From Strigamia acuminata (taxonomy: Eukaryota > Arthropoda > Chilopoda > Geophilomorpha > Linotaeniidae): a DNA stretch of 64,000 nucleotides. Under the pieces are notes generated by a model. The model saw nothing but the letters and a program-made list of their open reading frames with translations. It did no database searches and was not told the origin of the DNA. The stretch lies in NCBI GenBank assembly GCA_949358305.1, contig OX442314.1, forward strand, positions 24,545,060 to 24,609,059, written 5' to 3'. Position numbers and translations under genes: made by a program. Positions 19,424 through 30,995 of this stretch are shown in pieces; the stretch's first letter is position 1, and each line of letters begins with the position of its first letter.

Positions 19424-22400
19424 GTACCAGAAGTAAATGAACGAAAACATCGCAAGTTTGTTTACTTCTGGTGTTATTGATTCTTCCCATGAATTACAAC
19501 GACTTTTAGTGTGACCTGTTTATCTTAATTACCAGTAGGCGTTGATGAAGAGCATTGGCGAGGGCCAACGTTGAGTATTCTCTCACGAATATCTATTTTT
19601 GATCATATAATTTTCAAATGCTCCCACAGCTAAAGAGCAGAAGCAAATCATCATCTTCAATTTTAAAATATTCTTTTAAATAAATTAGTTTGCTATCCAT
19701 CTCATTCATTATAGTGGTTTAATGTGTTTCTTTTTTTACTAGTTATAGTCAATAAGCCACAGTATGAAAAATAAATATATTTCATGATGTACTGAAGGAA
19801 ACACATTTTAGCTTTTACTTTGAGTTGTCTTTGACCAAAATAAGCAGCACTCTATTTATCGATTACATAGAGCGAGGGATCTTATTTCCTGCACACAACA
19901 GACATCACTTTCTTAATGATTGCTTCTCAGACACACTACTAGTTGTTTGCTCCTCTGCTTTCAAATCTCCTCTCTAATTTACAGTGCAATTCATCACCCG
20001 CACAGCAGACAATACGGACAGACATTTCATTTGCTTAACCTCTTCTAATATGGGAAAGATAAAGTGTCGTCAACTTGTAACAAAATCCATCCTCTCTGGC
20101 TTAAATCTGACACAATTTATGATGACTGAAACAAAAACTTTGATGAAAAAATGCTAATGAAATATGTTTTGTACAAAAATGCAGTAGCATGAATTCTCTC
20201 ATGCAGTGTCAAAAGTAAAACTAATTGAATTCACATCGGATTTAAACCAATTAAAAAAGGATGGCAATTTGCAAAGACGCTCGAAATAAATATCACTTCG
20301 AGTCATGAAATTAGTTTTCAACAATCTTTTAGTTGTAGCAGACTTTTTATTTATAAAGTTTTCATATTTATTGGCAATTATATTCATGTGAGATTAAATG
20401 CGATGCATTAAAAATGATAAGTTTTAAACAAAATTACAAAAATCAAAAAAAAGCTTCACAGCAATGCTACTTACTTAACTTCTATGTTTGTATTTTCTAC
20501 TTTATGGTGATTTTTAAAGTATCCTTCGTGGCCAGAAAAAGTTTTATTTCTTGTAAATAAAAGATATTAATCTATAGTTTTTTCATGTTTATTTATTTTG
20601 TGTATGTTGTACTTTTGCAGCAAATGTATTTGATTTTGTTTATTTATTTTTGTGAGTGACATCTTGCTGACCTGCTATTCTTTTACCATATGCATGCCTG
20701 GCATTCTCCTGCCCTTGCCAGAACAGAACCAGACTGCTTAAGTTATTTTAAACTACAAAACCTAAATGATAAAGTAAAAGATCCTCCACTATAAATAACA
20801 GTTGTACAAAAGAGACCTAGAGTGTTCTAACACCTGAAACCCGAGTCTGACGGTGTCCTCTAAAAGAAGCTCTGTGAACCTGCACCATGCGCCTTAATTC
20901 GCGCATTTCCATTACATCATAAATTTAACCCTAAAAGACTATTTTGTGACACAAGAAATAAGCTCTCGCTAAAGGCAGGCGTACATGGATTTTTAGGTAT
21001 ATTTTATGCCGAAAAATCTAGAAATCGGAGCTAACTGGCAAAACCAAATTCACTTACAGTATATTGCGTTTGGATTTAAAGATCAGCAACCCAAATCACA
21101 AAGTTTTAAGTATGATTTTCAGATTCCTAACAAGATTTGCAGCAAAATTTAGTTGATTTGCGGTTGTTTTGCAAGATTATTTGCTGCTGATTTGCTGGAT
21201 TTGCAAGTCCCAAAGACATATGTCAATGTCACGTAAACAACAACTTTAATTATCCATTGTAAAAAAAAATAACAAAATTTATTAATCAAATGAAACAATA
21301 AATTATTTGCAGAGATGAATTCTAGAAAATTATGTTTTAAAGGGACCGGCTGGGACAAAAAATTTCCCTTACGGTATTAAATGTCTGAAGTGTTAATATT
21401 CAGAACTGATAACAGCTATTACAGCTGAACTCACCGGACAGACACTTGAGTAACTGTAATGAGCAATTCAGTTTACCTCGACTGGCAATAAGCTTTAGTA
21501 ACGATTAGTTCTTCCCCAATTTAGGTCTAGTGCTAGTTAGTTTAGTTCTTGCAAAAATCTTTACATTTGAATTGAGTTTAATTTTAATTAATCGACAATA
21601 CCAGTACAAACGATTCAAACTGACAATTCAAGAACTTAGTTTGGCACCATGAATGTGTTTTCGTATGTATGAGCTGACATTCCTATTGGAGACATGTACG
21701 AATGCACAATGTTAGTGTCACCACACGTCGACACAGATAATCTATAAAGAACCCATCCACAGGCTTACTGAATCGCTCTAAGTTGACAAGTCAAATGAAA
21801 ATTATTGCAAGCTCAAGCAAAAGTCACTGACAGAACAAACATTTTGAGTCCATTAACGCAAAATGAATATTTAGGCACAAACACATTAAAAACTTCCAAA
21901 AAATTTCAAATAAAACTGATACAAATATCAGTTGCAAGAGACAATTTCACCTTAATGGGATAGTCTATATATTTAAGCTATAAAATGCACATTAGTTTTT
22001 ATAAATTAGTCTACATTTTCCAAAAAGTTTTCTTTACCTAAAAAAAAAATTTATTTTTATGGAACGCTGTTTTCTGTCTTTTCTAGGGGTGGGTGAAGTC
22101 GAAAAAGAACAGCAACTGCTGTGCTCTTCCATTTTTTTTATATTTCTCCCACTCGAAAGCTCCGCTTTATTCTCATTGGGTACCTGTAAGGCACTATAAC
22201 AAAAAAGTGATGCACATTTCAGCCACATGACTGTCACACAAATTGTTTTAAATGCAACATTTTAAATTTTTACACATAATTAAATTTTTCTTTTATTTTT
22301 TCTTATTATAAAAAAAAAAATACAATCCAAATACAAATAATTCAAAATGAGTCAAAAAACTCCTTTAAATTCAATAAACCAACTTCCAAATACATTCTTA

Positions 22401-23659
22401 TTAATTCAACACGTCACCTTTAAAATATCGACATTCTAAAAAGCAAAAAGAAAAAAAAAATCAAAAAAAAAAAATAAATAAATAAATAAATAAATAACAG
22501 AGAACGTGATAAATAAAATGGTGTGACGGTGTTAGGAAAGTAAAAGGGATGTTATTGGTGAGCAACGGCGTGACAGGAGCATTGGGTGAGGGCCAAACAC
22601 CCTGGAAATGGACTCTGAACAAAAGGAGGTAATTACTAACAGCCTGGTTTCTCCAAAGAACAGAGGATGAGGATGCTCTAATAGGACGAGGACATTAAGG
22701 AGCGACAATGGCCTCGGGCAACCCGATCTGGTGCCTTCGAAATAAAAAGCTTTCTCCTAGATCCGTTTGCCATGTGAGGCCAGAGGACACGCACCCACTA
22801 AACTGACCCATTAGCCGCAGTTTCCCCCGATGAAAATGCACTTGCAACGTCTTCCTTTACTTATCTCTGTTTTCATTACGAATCACATTTTTTAAAGGTA
22901 AAAGACCCGTATCTCCCTCTCTGTGTGTGTAAAACGAAATCTCCGAGAGAAACTTCTGTAGAACGAAGAACTCTATGGAAGAGACGAGCGAAAAACGTCA
23001 GGTGGATACAGGGGGTTCTTTTATCAGGTGTAGGTCGATATTGGGAAATGCATTTCCAGTGCACAGCCATCAAGCGTTGGCGACACGGCCCAGTGTGCTT
23101 AAGAATTAGTGCCAATCACTAGTCCAAAACTTTTCCAGTAATCAATAAAGTGCCTGGCATTATTTATTTATATTAAAAAAGGGTAGAAATAATTTGACAT
23201 CCAACGTTACGTTATCAGATTCTTGGCAAATGGTACGGTACGTGCAACTTTAATTTAAAGAGGATACGAATAATGGAAGGGGTAATGTTAAGTTGTGATA
23301 AATCTGTGGATAGAAGTAAAAGCTTGAGCGTTTTTGACAAAGCTGTTGTACTGTATGTTGTGGTAAAAACGAATTTAAATTTAAATTACAGTGGCTCGTC
23401 CAATTCCAATGTTTTCAAAAAATTTAAAAAACAAAAACTAGTGTTAAAAACCATTACAATATTTTTTCTTTTGAAATAACTAGTGAAACACTAAAGAAAT
23501 ATTAGAAATAAAATAGCTAAATAGGTAAATGACACAAGATAGCGATAGCGACGATTAGCAAAATGTAAATTATAGGTACAATAGCCTACAAAATGAAGCT
23601 TTAGGATAGAAGCCTTTAAGGCGTGGGATACCATAATAGCATCGGACGCAAACTGTGTA
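19423..23659. other. Non-coding AT-rich stretch
   Basis: No supported gene. Notable contents: 21,147-21,205 has several diverged units resembling the 14-15 kb minisatellite (GATTTGC-type words); a TAAA microsatellite is at about 22,470-22,497; and GC-richer unique-looking DNA at about 22,540-23,120 has no frame, splice pair or motif I can defend. Confidence 0.5.
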
Positions 23660-23980
23660 ATAATTGCTTATTAGGCCTTTATTCAGTTGCCTAGGGCCAG
23701 GTTCCCATGCCTTTTCCTATTGCTTATGCTACATTGCTGCAGCATATCTGCAACCACACGTCGCCCATGTGGTTAGGGTTAACCATAGACAAAGAGGTTG
23801 GTTGACTAATTCAGGACTCCGTCCCTTGGTCCATGGATCGCTCACAGTACTGGGAATGGCATACCGGCATATTCCCGAAGCATCTCCATGGTAAACAAGA
23901 GTGGAGAATAGCAAGGTGTTGTTGACCTTAGCTGTTCCTGTACAACTCTGGCTCCAAACAGGAAGTTGAGTCTTTTATAG
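23660..23980. repeat. GC-richer segment, probable dispersed repeat or SINE
   Basis: An abrupt island of about 300 bp with balanced base composition sits in AT-rich DNA and contains short inverted words (CTCCATGG, GGTTAGGGTTAACC). Its size and texture resemble a SINE or a non-autonomous element, but I found no second copy in the window and no clear pol III boxes. Confidence 0.3.
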
Positions 23981-26481
23981 TCCATTTGTGACGATTCTAC
24001 CTATTATGATAGGCTATATACTGTGTATATCTTATGTACTCATATATCAGCATAAATTATTATTACAGATGAAAAAAATATATTTTTAACTGTAGTTCCA
24101 AATTATATTTTTCATTTTCGATGAGCATTTTTCCAATTTGCATTTTATTGCTTTTGCATAACAACATATATTAAAAACAACCTTAGCAAAAATAACAAAT
24201 AAAAAAAGGAGGACAGTTTTCTAAAGATGTTTTTCCTGTTTTTAAAATGACGTTTCAGAATGAGTGACTTCATTTGTGCTTTGCTGATCATCCGTACGAA
24301 TGCCAACACCATAACAGTCATTTGCACTAAACGACCAATGCAACTGGTAGTGTAAATGTCAAGTTAAACAACTCAATTTTCGAGTTTAAAAATAAATTTC
24401 AGTGTAAATAAATTAGCACATGAAAAATATGTAACAATCAGATAAGAATAGTAGATTCTGTACGTGTTATACCTATACCCACATTAAAAATTGAAGCGAC
24501 AATCCAAGATGGCGCCAAGTTAGCTGGTTTGCACACCAATGTTCGTGTAAAGATAATTAAAACATGGCGTGCAGGTCGTTTCCGTTTAACCAACGTTGTG
24601 CAAAAACGAGTGTAAATGCGTTTACATTGGTTTTAATGACTTTTCGAATGCAGCTGTGTGTCATTTTGACAGTTGGTCGTCCAGAGAGGTTTTAAAACTA
24701 GTTTTAAAACAATAATTGGATAAAAAAAAAACCAATTTGAAAAATTTAAAAAATTCGCCATAAATTATTACCAGATTAAGGATTAGAACTAATTAATATT
24801 TTGATAACAATTTGACACTTTTCATTAAATAAATAAATTTAATACCGAAACATGACATGTTTTTGTTTTGCTTCGTATCTTATTAAATATCGTGACAGAT
24901 CCAAACACGCTTCCCACATCCGAACGTTTTCCCTTAAGATTTTAAATTGTATAGTTCGAATAGAAATAGATTTCGACCGTCCTCATTTTTCGACGCAAAG
25001 CCCTTCGACCGCTTTTAAATTGATCCTCGTCAGACTAAAACACATTACGATTGACAATAACAATTTAATTTCAAAACTCCCCTGACAAGTTGGAATGTAA
25101 TGCGTGACAGAGTTGAAGATGGTCCAAATTTTTGACAAAATGTCACGAGTGAATTATGGTATTGGTCGAGGGAATTCTTGACGCTCGTCCCGCTCACTTT
25201 TTCGAAATTTATACCTTTTTGAAATGGAGTTTGAAAAAGAAATGAACCAATAAAAAATATTCCACGTTAAAATGTATTCCTCGCACTGTCAACTTTGGTA
25301 AATCTTTCATAAGAAAGAAAAAAAAAAAAAAAAAAAAAAAGTGGAAAAAAGAAGGGAGTGAACCCATCAACTCTCGCCCACATCTCGTCAGAGTTGCGTC
25401 GACTCTCGCGAGCGCCATCTGGCACTGTCTCGGAGGAGCAAAAGTGCCTTTATCGATCGAGCGCAGGTTTAAGCAATGCCAGCATCGTCCTCTTGTTTAT
25501 GTTAGCTGGTTAGCCACCGAACGACGGTCGGCTCTGGGCGGGAATCCCATCAAAAATTTGTCCTTGCCTACTCACTGTGCCTGATCTACGGTGCATTTCC
25601 ATCCCATCCCATACCAACCACCCCACGACAGTCATCCAAAACACCAGATCACCGGCTCTCTCTTCCCTTTGGGTGTTATTCTCGGTCGTGCACCCACTCC
25701 AAACATCGTCGTAAAAAGCAACGACAAATCTCCAATGCAAAACTCAACAACAAAAACAACAACATAGTCATCAGCAAACTTCTATATACAGTTTTAACCT
25801 TCACTTAAACAAAGGACTTGTTCTATTTTCCATTAGGCTCGTCAAACAATGCACACATTCGCACATTTTCGCACTATCAAACAAAACGAAAATATAAAAA
25901 GCCGCCAGCAAGTGCGCAGCGTTTTACGCATTCGAGATTTAAACACAAAACGTGTGGAAAAGAAAACAGGCCTGAAAACGTGTATTAAATGGTTTTCATC
26001 TTTCCGAATGCTTGCTAAGTGCTAATTACTCTATCTTTCCCTTTTGTTTATCCCCGAACTCATTGCGACGCTTTAATTGTTTATTCTTTCTTCCTCCGCG
26101 AGGGATTAGGCGCTGAAAATTATTTGACTAACATAAAGATGCGTCGGGAAAGAAAAAAAATGAAAGACAGCAGAAAAAGACACGCGCTAGAGTGATGATA
26201 ACGCAAATGGATGGGCTTAAGATGACAAACAGATTAGTCCTTGGGGCAATATTAGGCCTAAAACTTGAAAGCAAGTCTTGCAGCATCTACTTAAGACTCA
26301 TAAATTGTGCATGAGAATTAAAAGAAGGATATAATGAGAAAAATGCTAAACGACAAATCCAAGTAAACTCATAACTTAGAAAAAAAAAAGTTTGTAAAGC
26401 TTGTAAAAATTCATATTTATGTATATTTGTTTTTTTTTTTTTTAAAAAAAAAGAAAAGATAAAAGTTGTTTTAGTACTTAC
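23981..26481. other. Non-coding stretch
   Basis: No gene is supported. A 27-bp YY1-like/NRF-like word cluster (CCAAGATGGCGCC) occurs at about 24,507-24,519, and a CTCF-like AGATGGCGC on the minus strand at about 25,410-25,425. GC-richer DNA at 25,370-25,700 is open on the minus strand for 76 codons without recognisable features. It may be promoter or exon DNA of an unseen gene. Confidence 0.4.
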
Positions 26482-26585
26482 CGAAGTGTGGCAAGAGCGT
26501 TGTCAAAACGATGAAGGCGAAGTAAAATGTTGAGATGCTGCAAGGAATTGTACGCGTCGTCTTTACAGCTCGGTTGACTAGCCAT
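26482..26585 (-). CDS. Candidate first coding exon before a strong splice donor
   Basis: On the minus strand an ATG at 26,585 with a strong context (G at -3, G at +4) opens a frame of 34 codons plus 2 bases (MASQPSCKDDAYNSLQHLNI...). It runs into a consensus donor (CG followed by GTAAGTA at 26,481). A second frame is also open across the same segment and reads TIPCSISTFYFAFIVLTTLL, which looks like a signal peptide or membrane helix but has no in-frame ATG here; it would need an upstream exon spliced at about 26,603 (TGCATGCAG). Only one reading can be right. The next exon, at lower coordinates, was not identified. Base composition is clearly above the surrounding AT-rich DNA, which supports a real exon. 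Confidence 0.4.
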
Positions 26586-27007
26586 GCCCCATGCAAATTA
26601 ACCTGCATGCAAATACATTAACACTTATTTTCATAATCCAACAACACTTAATATTATGCGGAAAGTAATCTCGTCGTAACATAAAATAAATTCTTTCCGG
26701 AAAATTAATTAAAAAACTAAACATGAAATTATAATTTTTTTTTTTTAGGAAAGGGTTTTAAAGAATAAGAAGGCGCTACTGTAAAAACCACATGCCACAA
26801 ACACAATAAATTGAGGAAGAAAAAAAAAGATTATCAGATTTGCAAATCCAGAAAATTTATTCAGAAATCCTATAAAAGGCTTTCGAATAAATTGTGTTAA
26901 TTTTTCTTGGCAAAATAGCCCGCATTAAAACTACCCTTTTTGTTGTTTACCACTACACTCTACTAATAGGATTGAAATTCTTGCATTTTCAGCAAAACTC
27001 ATTACCA

Positions 27008-27459
27008 TAAATGCTCTAATAGAACGCGGGTGTTCTACGGACAAAATCTAGATTTCCTCTGTAATTTTATCTTTTAGTGTTCTTGATCAATTTAGACATT
27101 TATTTTAGTCGTTTTGTTTAATTTAAACACTTATTTTAGTCATTTTGTTCAATTTAGACATTTATTTTTTACATTTTGTTCAATTTAGACATTTATTTTA
27201 GTCATTTGTTCAACTTAGACATTTATTTTAGTCGTATTGTTCAATTTAGACATTCATTTTAGTCATATTGTTCAATTTAGAAATTTAATTTAGTCGTTTT
27301 GTTCAATTTAGACATATATTTTAGTCGTTTTCTTCAATTTAGACATATATTTTAGTCGTTTTGTTTAATTTAGAACTAGAATTTTGTAATTTTGTTTAAT
27401 TTACACATAGAATTCAGTCGGTTTTGTCCATTTAGACCCGCGTTCTATTAGAGCATTTA
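27008..27459. mobile_element. 452-bp MITE with 24-bp inverted ends and internal tandem repeats
   Basis: Ends 27,008-27,031 and 27,436-27,459 are perfect 24-bp inverted repeats (TAAATGCTCTAATAGAACGC...). Between them lie eleven copies of a 31-bp unit (see separate entry). No coding potential. The terminal word ATAAATGCTCT recurs at 39,694, inverted at about 41,127, and with one base changed at about 52,513, so the ends mark a dispersed family. Confidence 0.85.
27091..27431. repeat. 31-bp tandem repeat, 11 copies, inside the MITE
   Basis: Diverged units with the words TTTAGACATTTATTTTAGTC and GTTTTGTTCAA repeat eleven times in register. A rearranged inverted relative is at about 40,865-41,010. 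Confidence 0.9.
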
Positions 27460-29160
27460 CAGTACTTAATATCCGGATTTGTAAACCTCGTTTTCCCTCG
27501 TGTCTAATCGCAATCATGCAATGTTTTATTTACTTTGAAAAATAACATTGTGACCCAAAGCTATGTGGGAACCTCCTCATTACACTATACATAAAAATGC
27601 GCGGTGTAAGCAGGAAAGCGCAACCAGAGGCGGAGCTTTTCAATCGATGGTGTAACACTGGATTGCTGCGTTGCTGGTGTTGATGGGGACAGGCAATGTA
27701 GAAAAATATTTTATTCGACTTGAAAAAACTTATTACAATAACCAAAGCGTATCTTTTTTTTTCTTTCTTTTTAAGTGTCATCACAGAAAAATTATGATTT
27801 TTTTCCTTTGCAGCTTTATATAAAATTGAAATTGCTAGAACTATGCCAATAATGACAAAAAATTTCAGCGGAGCAACAAGAATAAGATATAAAAAAATGT
27901 TTTTATGTGTGTACACAATAAATCAAGGTCTAGCAATAAGAGAAAGACCCATTTTGACAACAAGTCAAAAAATTCATGTACAGTACATTTTCCTAAAGAC
28001 ACACTCTTCTATTGAATATTTACAAAAACAAAAATTAAAAATTACATTATCATCCTAGTTTATGGTATTTAATTTTTTTTCCCCATATTAAAGCACGGCA
28101 CTTGGACTAACTGCGACACAAGACACCAATTATAAATAAAAATGGCGATGGAGAACAAGAAATTGTAATTTTTTTTTGTTTTCCCACCTTAAAAAGCGAA
28201 ATAAATAAACGATTACAAATAAAATAATTCCACTGACTAAATACTCAAACATTTCATGACAGAAAATTGTTATTTTATAACAGTTTGATAAATGAAAAAT
28301 AAATCTATTGCGATGTGTGTCACTCTTCGTTTATAGAATGGCGTACGGCAATCCCACGTCGAATCAGGTGATGGCGTTTCACCCATAAAATTTTGTTTCT
28401 TTCCATTCCGTGAAGAAATAGAAAAGAAAAAAAAAAGTGGGGGAAAAATAAGGAATAAAAAAAAGAAAAGAAAATGAGACGACCGCCTTTTGTGCCGGTG
28501 CTTGAGGATGATGGATAACTTTAAGTGCTCCGTCATGGGAGCCTGCGGAAAAAAGACAATTCCTACACAATTGTACTAAGCTGCGCATTAAGGTTCGGAG
28601 GCAAAGTTCAATTCCATTTAAACTCAACCTAAAGAATGTTTGTTTCTCTTTCTGACCTTTCCACAAGAAAACTTATTTCGTTTCAAATGGACTCATACGC
28701 TTACCCACTTTACATTTTTTTTCTGCCCGTTATTTATTTATGCTATTTATTTATTTAGATCAGTTCAAACAAATCGAATTTAAAATGCAAACTAATCATG
28801 AATAAGTAAACTATTGCCCATTTAAAGCGACCGTTCCAATACGAACTTGAATATTCTACATTACGCGCCAATTGCCTTCTGTCAAAAACTAAACCGGGTT
28901 AAATTTAAAACCATAAAAAAAAAAACTAGAGTAGAGAGAATATATACAGCCAATAATCTCCTATTGGATTGCGCATAAATCACCATTAAGCACTCTTAGG
29001 AACAAACGCATTAAATCAAAGTCAAACGGACAGTTGTTATAGTTAATAAATCGCCGTGCTTTGAAATTTGAATCTAAAAGATTGTATATTATTTTTATTT
29101 CTTTAAAACATGAAATATCGCATTATGTTGCGATCAAAAGTGTGCATCCTATTATTAACT
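27460..29160. other. Non-coding AT-rich stretch
   Basis: No supported gene. On the minus strand a strong acceptor (CTTTTTTCCGCAG) ends at 28,544 and is followed by about 45 GC-richer bases before a long purine/pyrimidine simple tract. No donor or stop makes it a defensible exon. Confidence 0.5.
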
Positions 29161-29479
29161 AGTTTGCGCCCGGTTTCTTAACACTAAATTCGTACTGCGC
29201 AGACGATTTTCTAATTCCAGTTGTAATTTAGTTGTATTAAGCCTAATATTAGGCCTAATAGTGCTAAAAATAAGGTAAATAACTACAAATATTTTGGTAC
29301 TAAGCTGTAAATTACTTTTAATAATGAGTTATTGTTGTTTATTGACTTTATTTTAGAATTATTAGGCCTAATATTAGGCTTAATACTGCTAAATAACAAC
29401 TGGAATTAGAAAATCGTCTGCGCAGAATGGGATGCGCAGTAAGAATTTAGCATCAAGATACCGCTACCGGGCGCAAACT
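29161..29479. mobile_element. 319-bp MITE with about 100-bp inverted ends
   Basis: The ends AGTTTGCGCCCGG and CCGGGCGCAAACT are perfect inverted repeats. The similarity continues inward for about 100 bp (GACGATTTTCTAATTCCAG; TTAAGCCTAATATTAGGCCT), with small indels. The right arm has an extra block (TAGCGGTATCTTGATG) that the left lacks. A partial copy is at 57,675-57,850. No clear target-site duplication. Confidence 0.85.
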
Positions 29480-30995
29480 GTAGGTCCCTGCAAGATTTGC
29501 AGGAAGACGAGCGATTGGGGCTCTTTTGAACTTAAATTTATTGAAATTTGTACATCGAAAGTGAGTTGTGTCTACTCCCTGTCCGTACACCTACGCAAGA
29601 TAGGTGTTAGGGGACCCTATTCTAAACACGTAAGCCTATACGAGACATAGGTAAATGCTTGTGCATTTGTACGATGTTAGGAAATCCCATCTGATGCATA
29701 GTCAATGTACACTGAATTAAATTAGGTTTAAAAAAAATAGACATCTACAAGCATAAATGCATTGAAAATCTATTTTTTTCAAGTAAATAAATGTTCATTT
29801 TGGCACAATTGCATCTTTTAAAGGCAAAAATGTGCAAAGAATGTCGTTATTTTTCCACCAGGAAATGAAATGGTAACAGACAAACAGTCTTTTCCGAAAT
29901 AATTTGATTTAATTCCAATTAACGGTAAAAATTTTGTTGTAATTGGTTTTGTTAGCAATTATCGTCTACACTGCCAAGAATTTTTGACTTTAATGATTTT
30001 AAATATGAAAACAGGAACCGGATATTTAAATGAAGTAAATAATAAAAACCACTGATAATTTCAAAAGAAAACGACTAGCTAGGCAATCAACAGCAACAAA
30101 ATGAACAATAAATATTGCAAGTAATGAATGCAAACTGCAAACAATACAAAAACAATACTAAACAATTGTCAGGAAAAACCATATAGACTTGAATATGGGA
30201 TCCTTCTACCAATAATATTGAAATGCTCTTTCAAACAGTCACATAACCCATCAGGATGCACTCATAGGTAAATTTAGAGTTGTAGCCCCAGAAGTTTCCC
30301 TAAAACACGCGCCAACAAATGTTGATTTTCTATGATAGAAGGAGGCTCGTTCGCTATCGCTCGCCAAGAAGACCAATAAAAAAAATAAATTGAAATGTGA
30401 CAGGTTTTCCAGGTACAATTTGACTTCAGGCAGCCATTTTTAGGTGACAAAAAGTAAAAATAACCGTATAGTAATATTCAATACGGAGTATCGTTAAAAA
30501 AGCGAGGAAAAAATAAAATAAAATTGACATTTTTCTAATGTAATAAAATAATTTGTTCCGTCTTGACCTCCATAACCTCGTAGGAAAGCCTGCCGCTATC
30601 TACAACTCCTTGGCGCATCATTTCATTTAAGTATTTACAATGCCAGGAAATTTTATTACGTTTTATATATAACATGGTACGCGAAACAGAAAATGACAAA
30701 ACATGCACATGTACACAATTAATTAGTGAATTTGATTGGTAAAACCCAAAATAAACCATTTTTCCAGTTTTTGGTGTCCCCCCTGTTTATAGAAAAACCA
30801 AAAAACGGTAATAAAAACAAAAAAGTTGAACGCACCTATTGTTTCGCCTACTAATATCACAACTAACCCGATTACGGCTGTATATTCTCCCATCTCTCAA
30901 TTGAACTCACGAACTATCCACACACATAATGACTAAAAATCAAACCAAACCTAATTGAACGCACTCAAACAGAAATAAAAGCGTAAAAAATACCT
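29480..30995. other. 3' flank of the CUB-protein gene
   Basis: No coding sequence is supported. On the minus strand, downstream of the gene's stop, an AATAAA (plus-strand TTTATT) occurs near 30,650 and could end the transcript. GC-richer DNA at 29,480-29,700 is not recognised. Confidence 0.4.

Noticed and set aside
28488-28544. Minus-strand exon after the strong acceptor at 28,544
   Set aside because: No donor or plausible stop before it runs into a simple-sequence tract.
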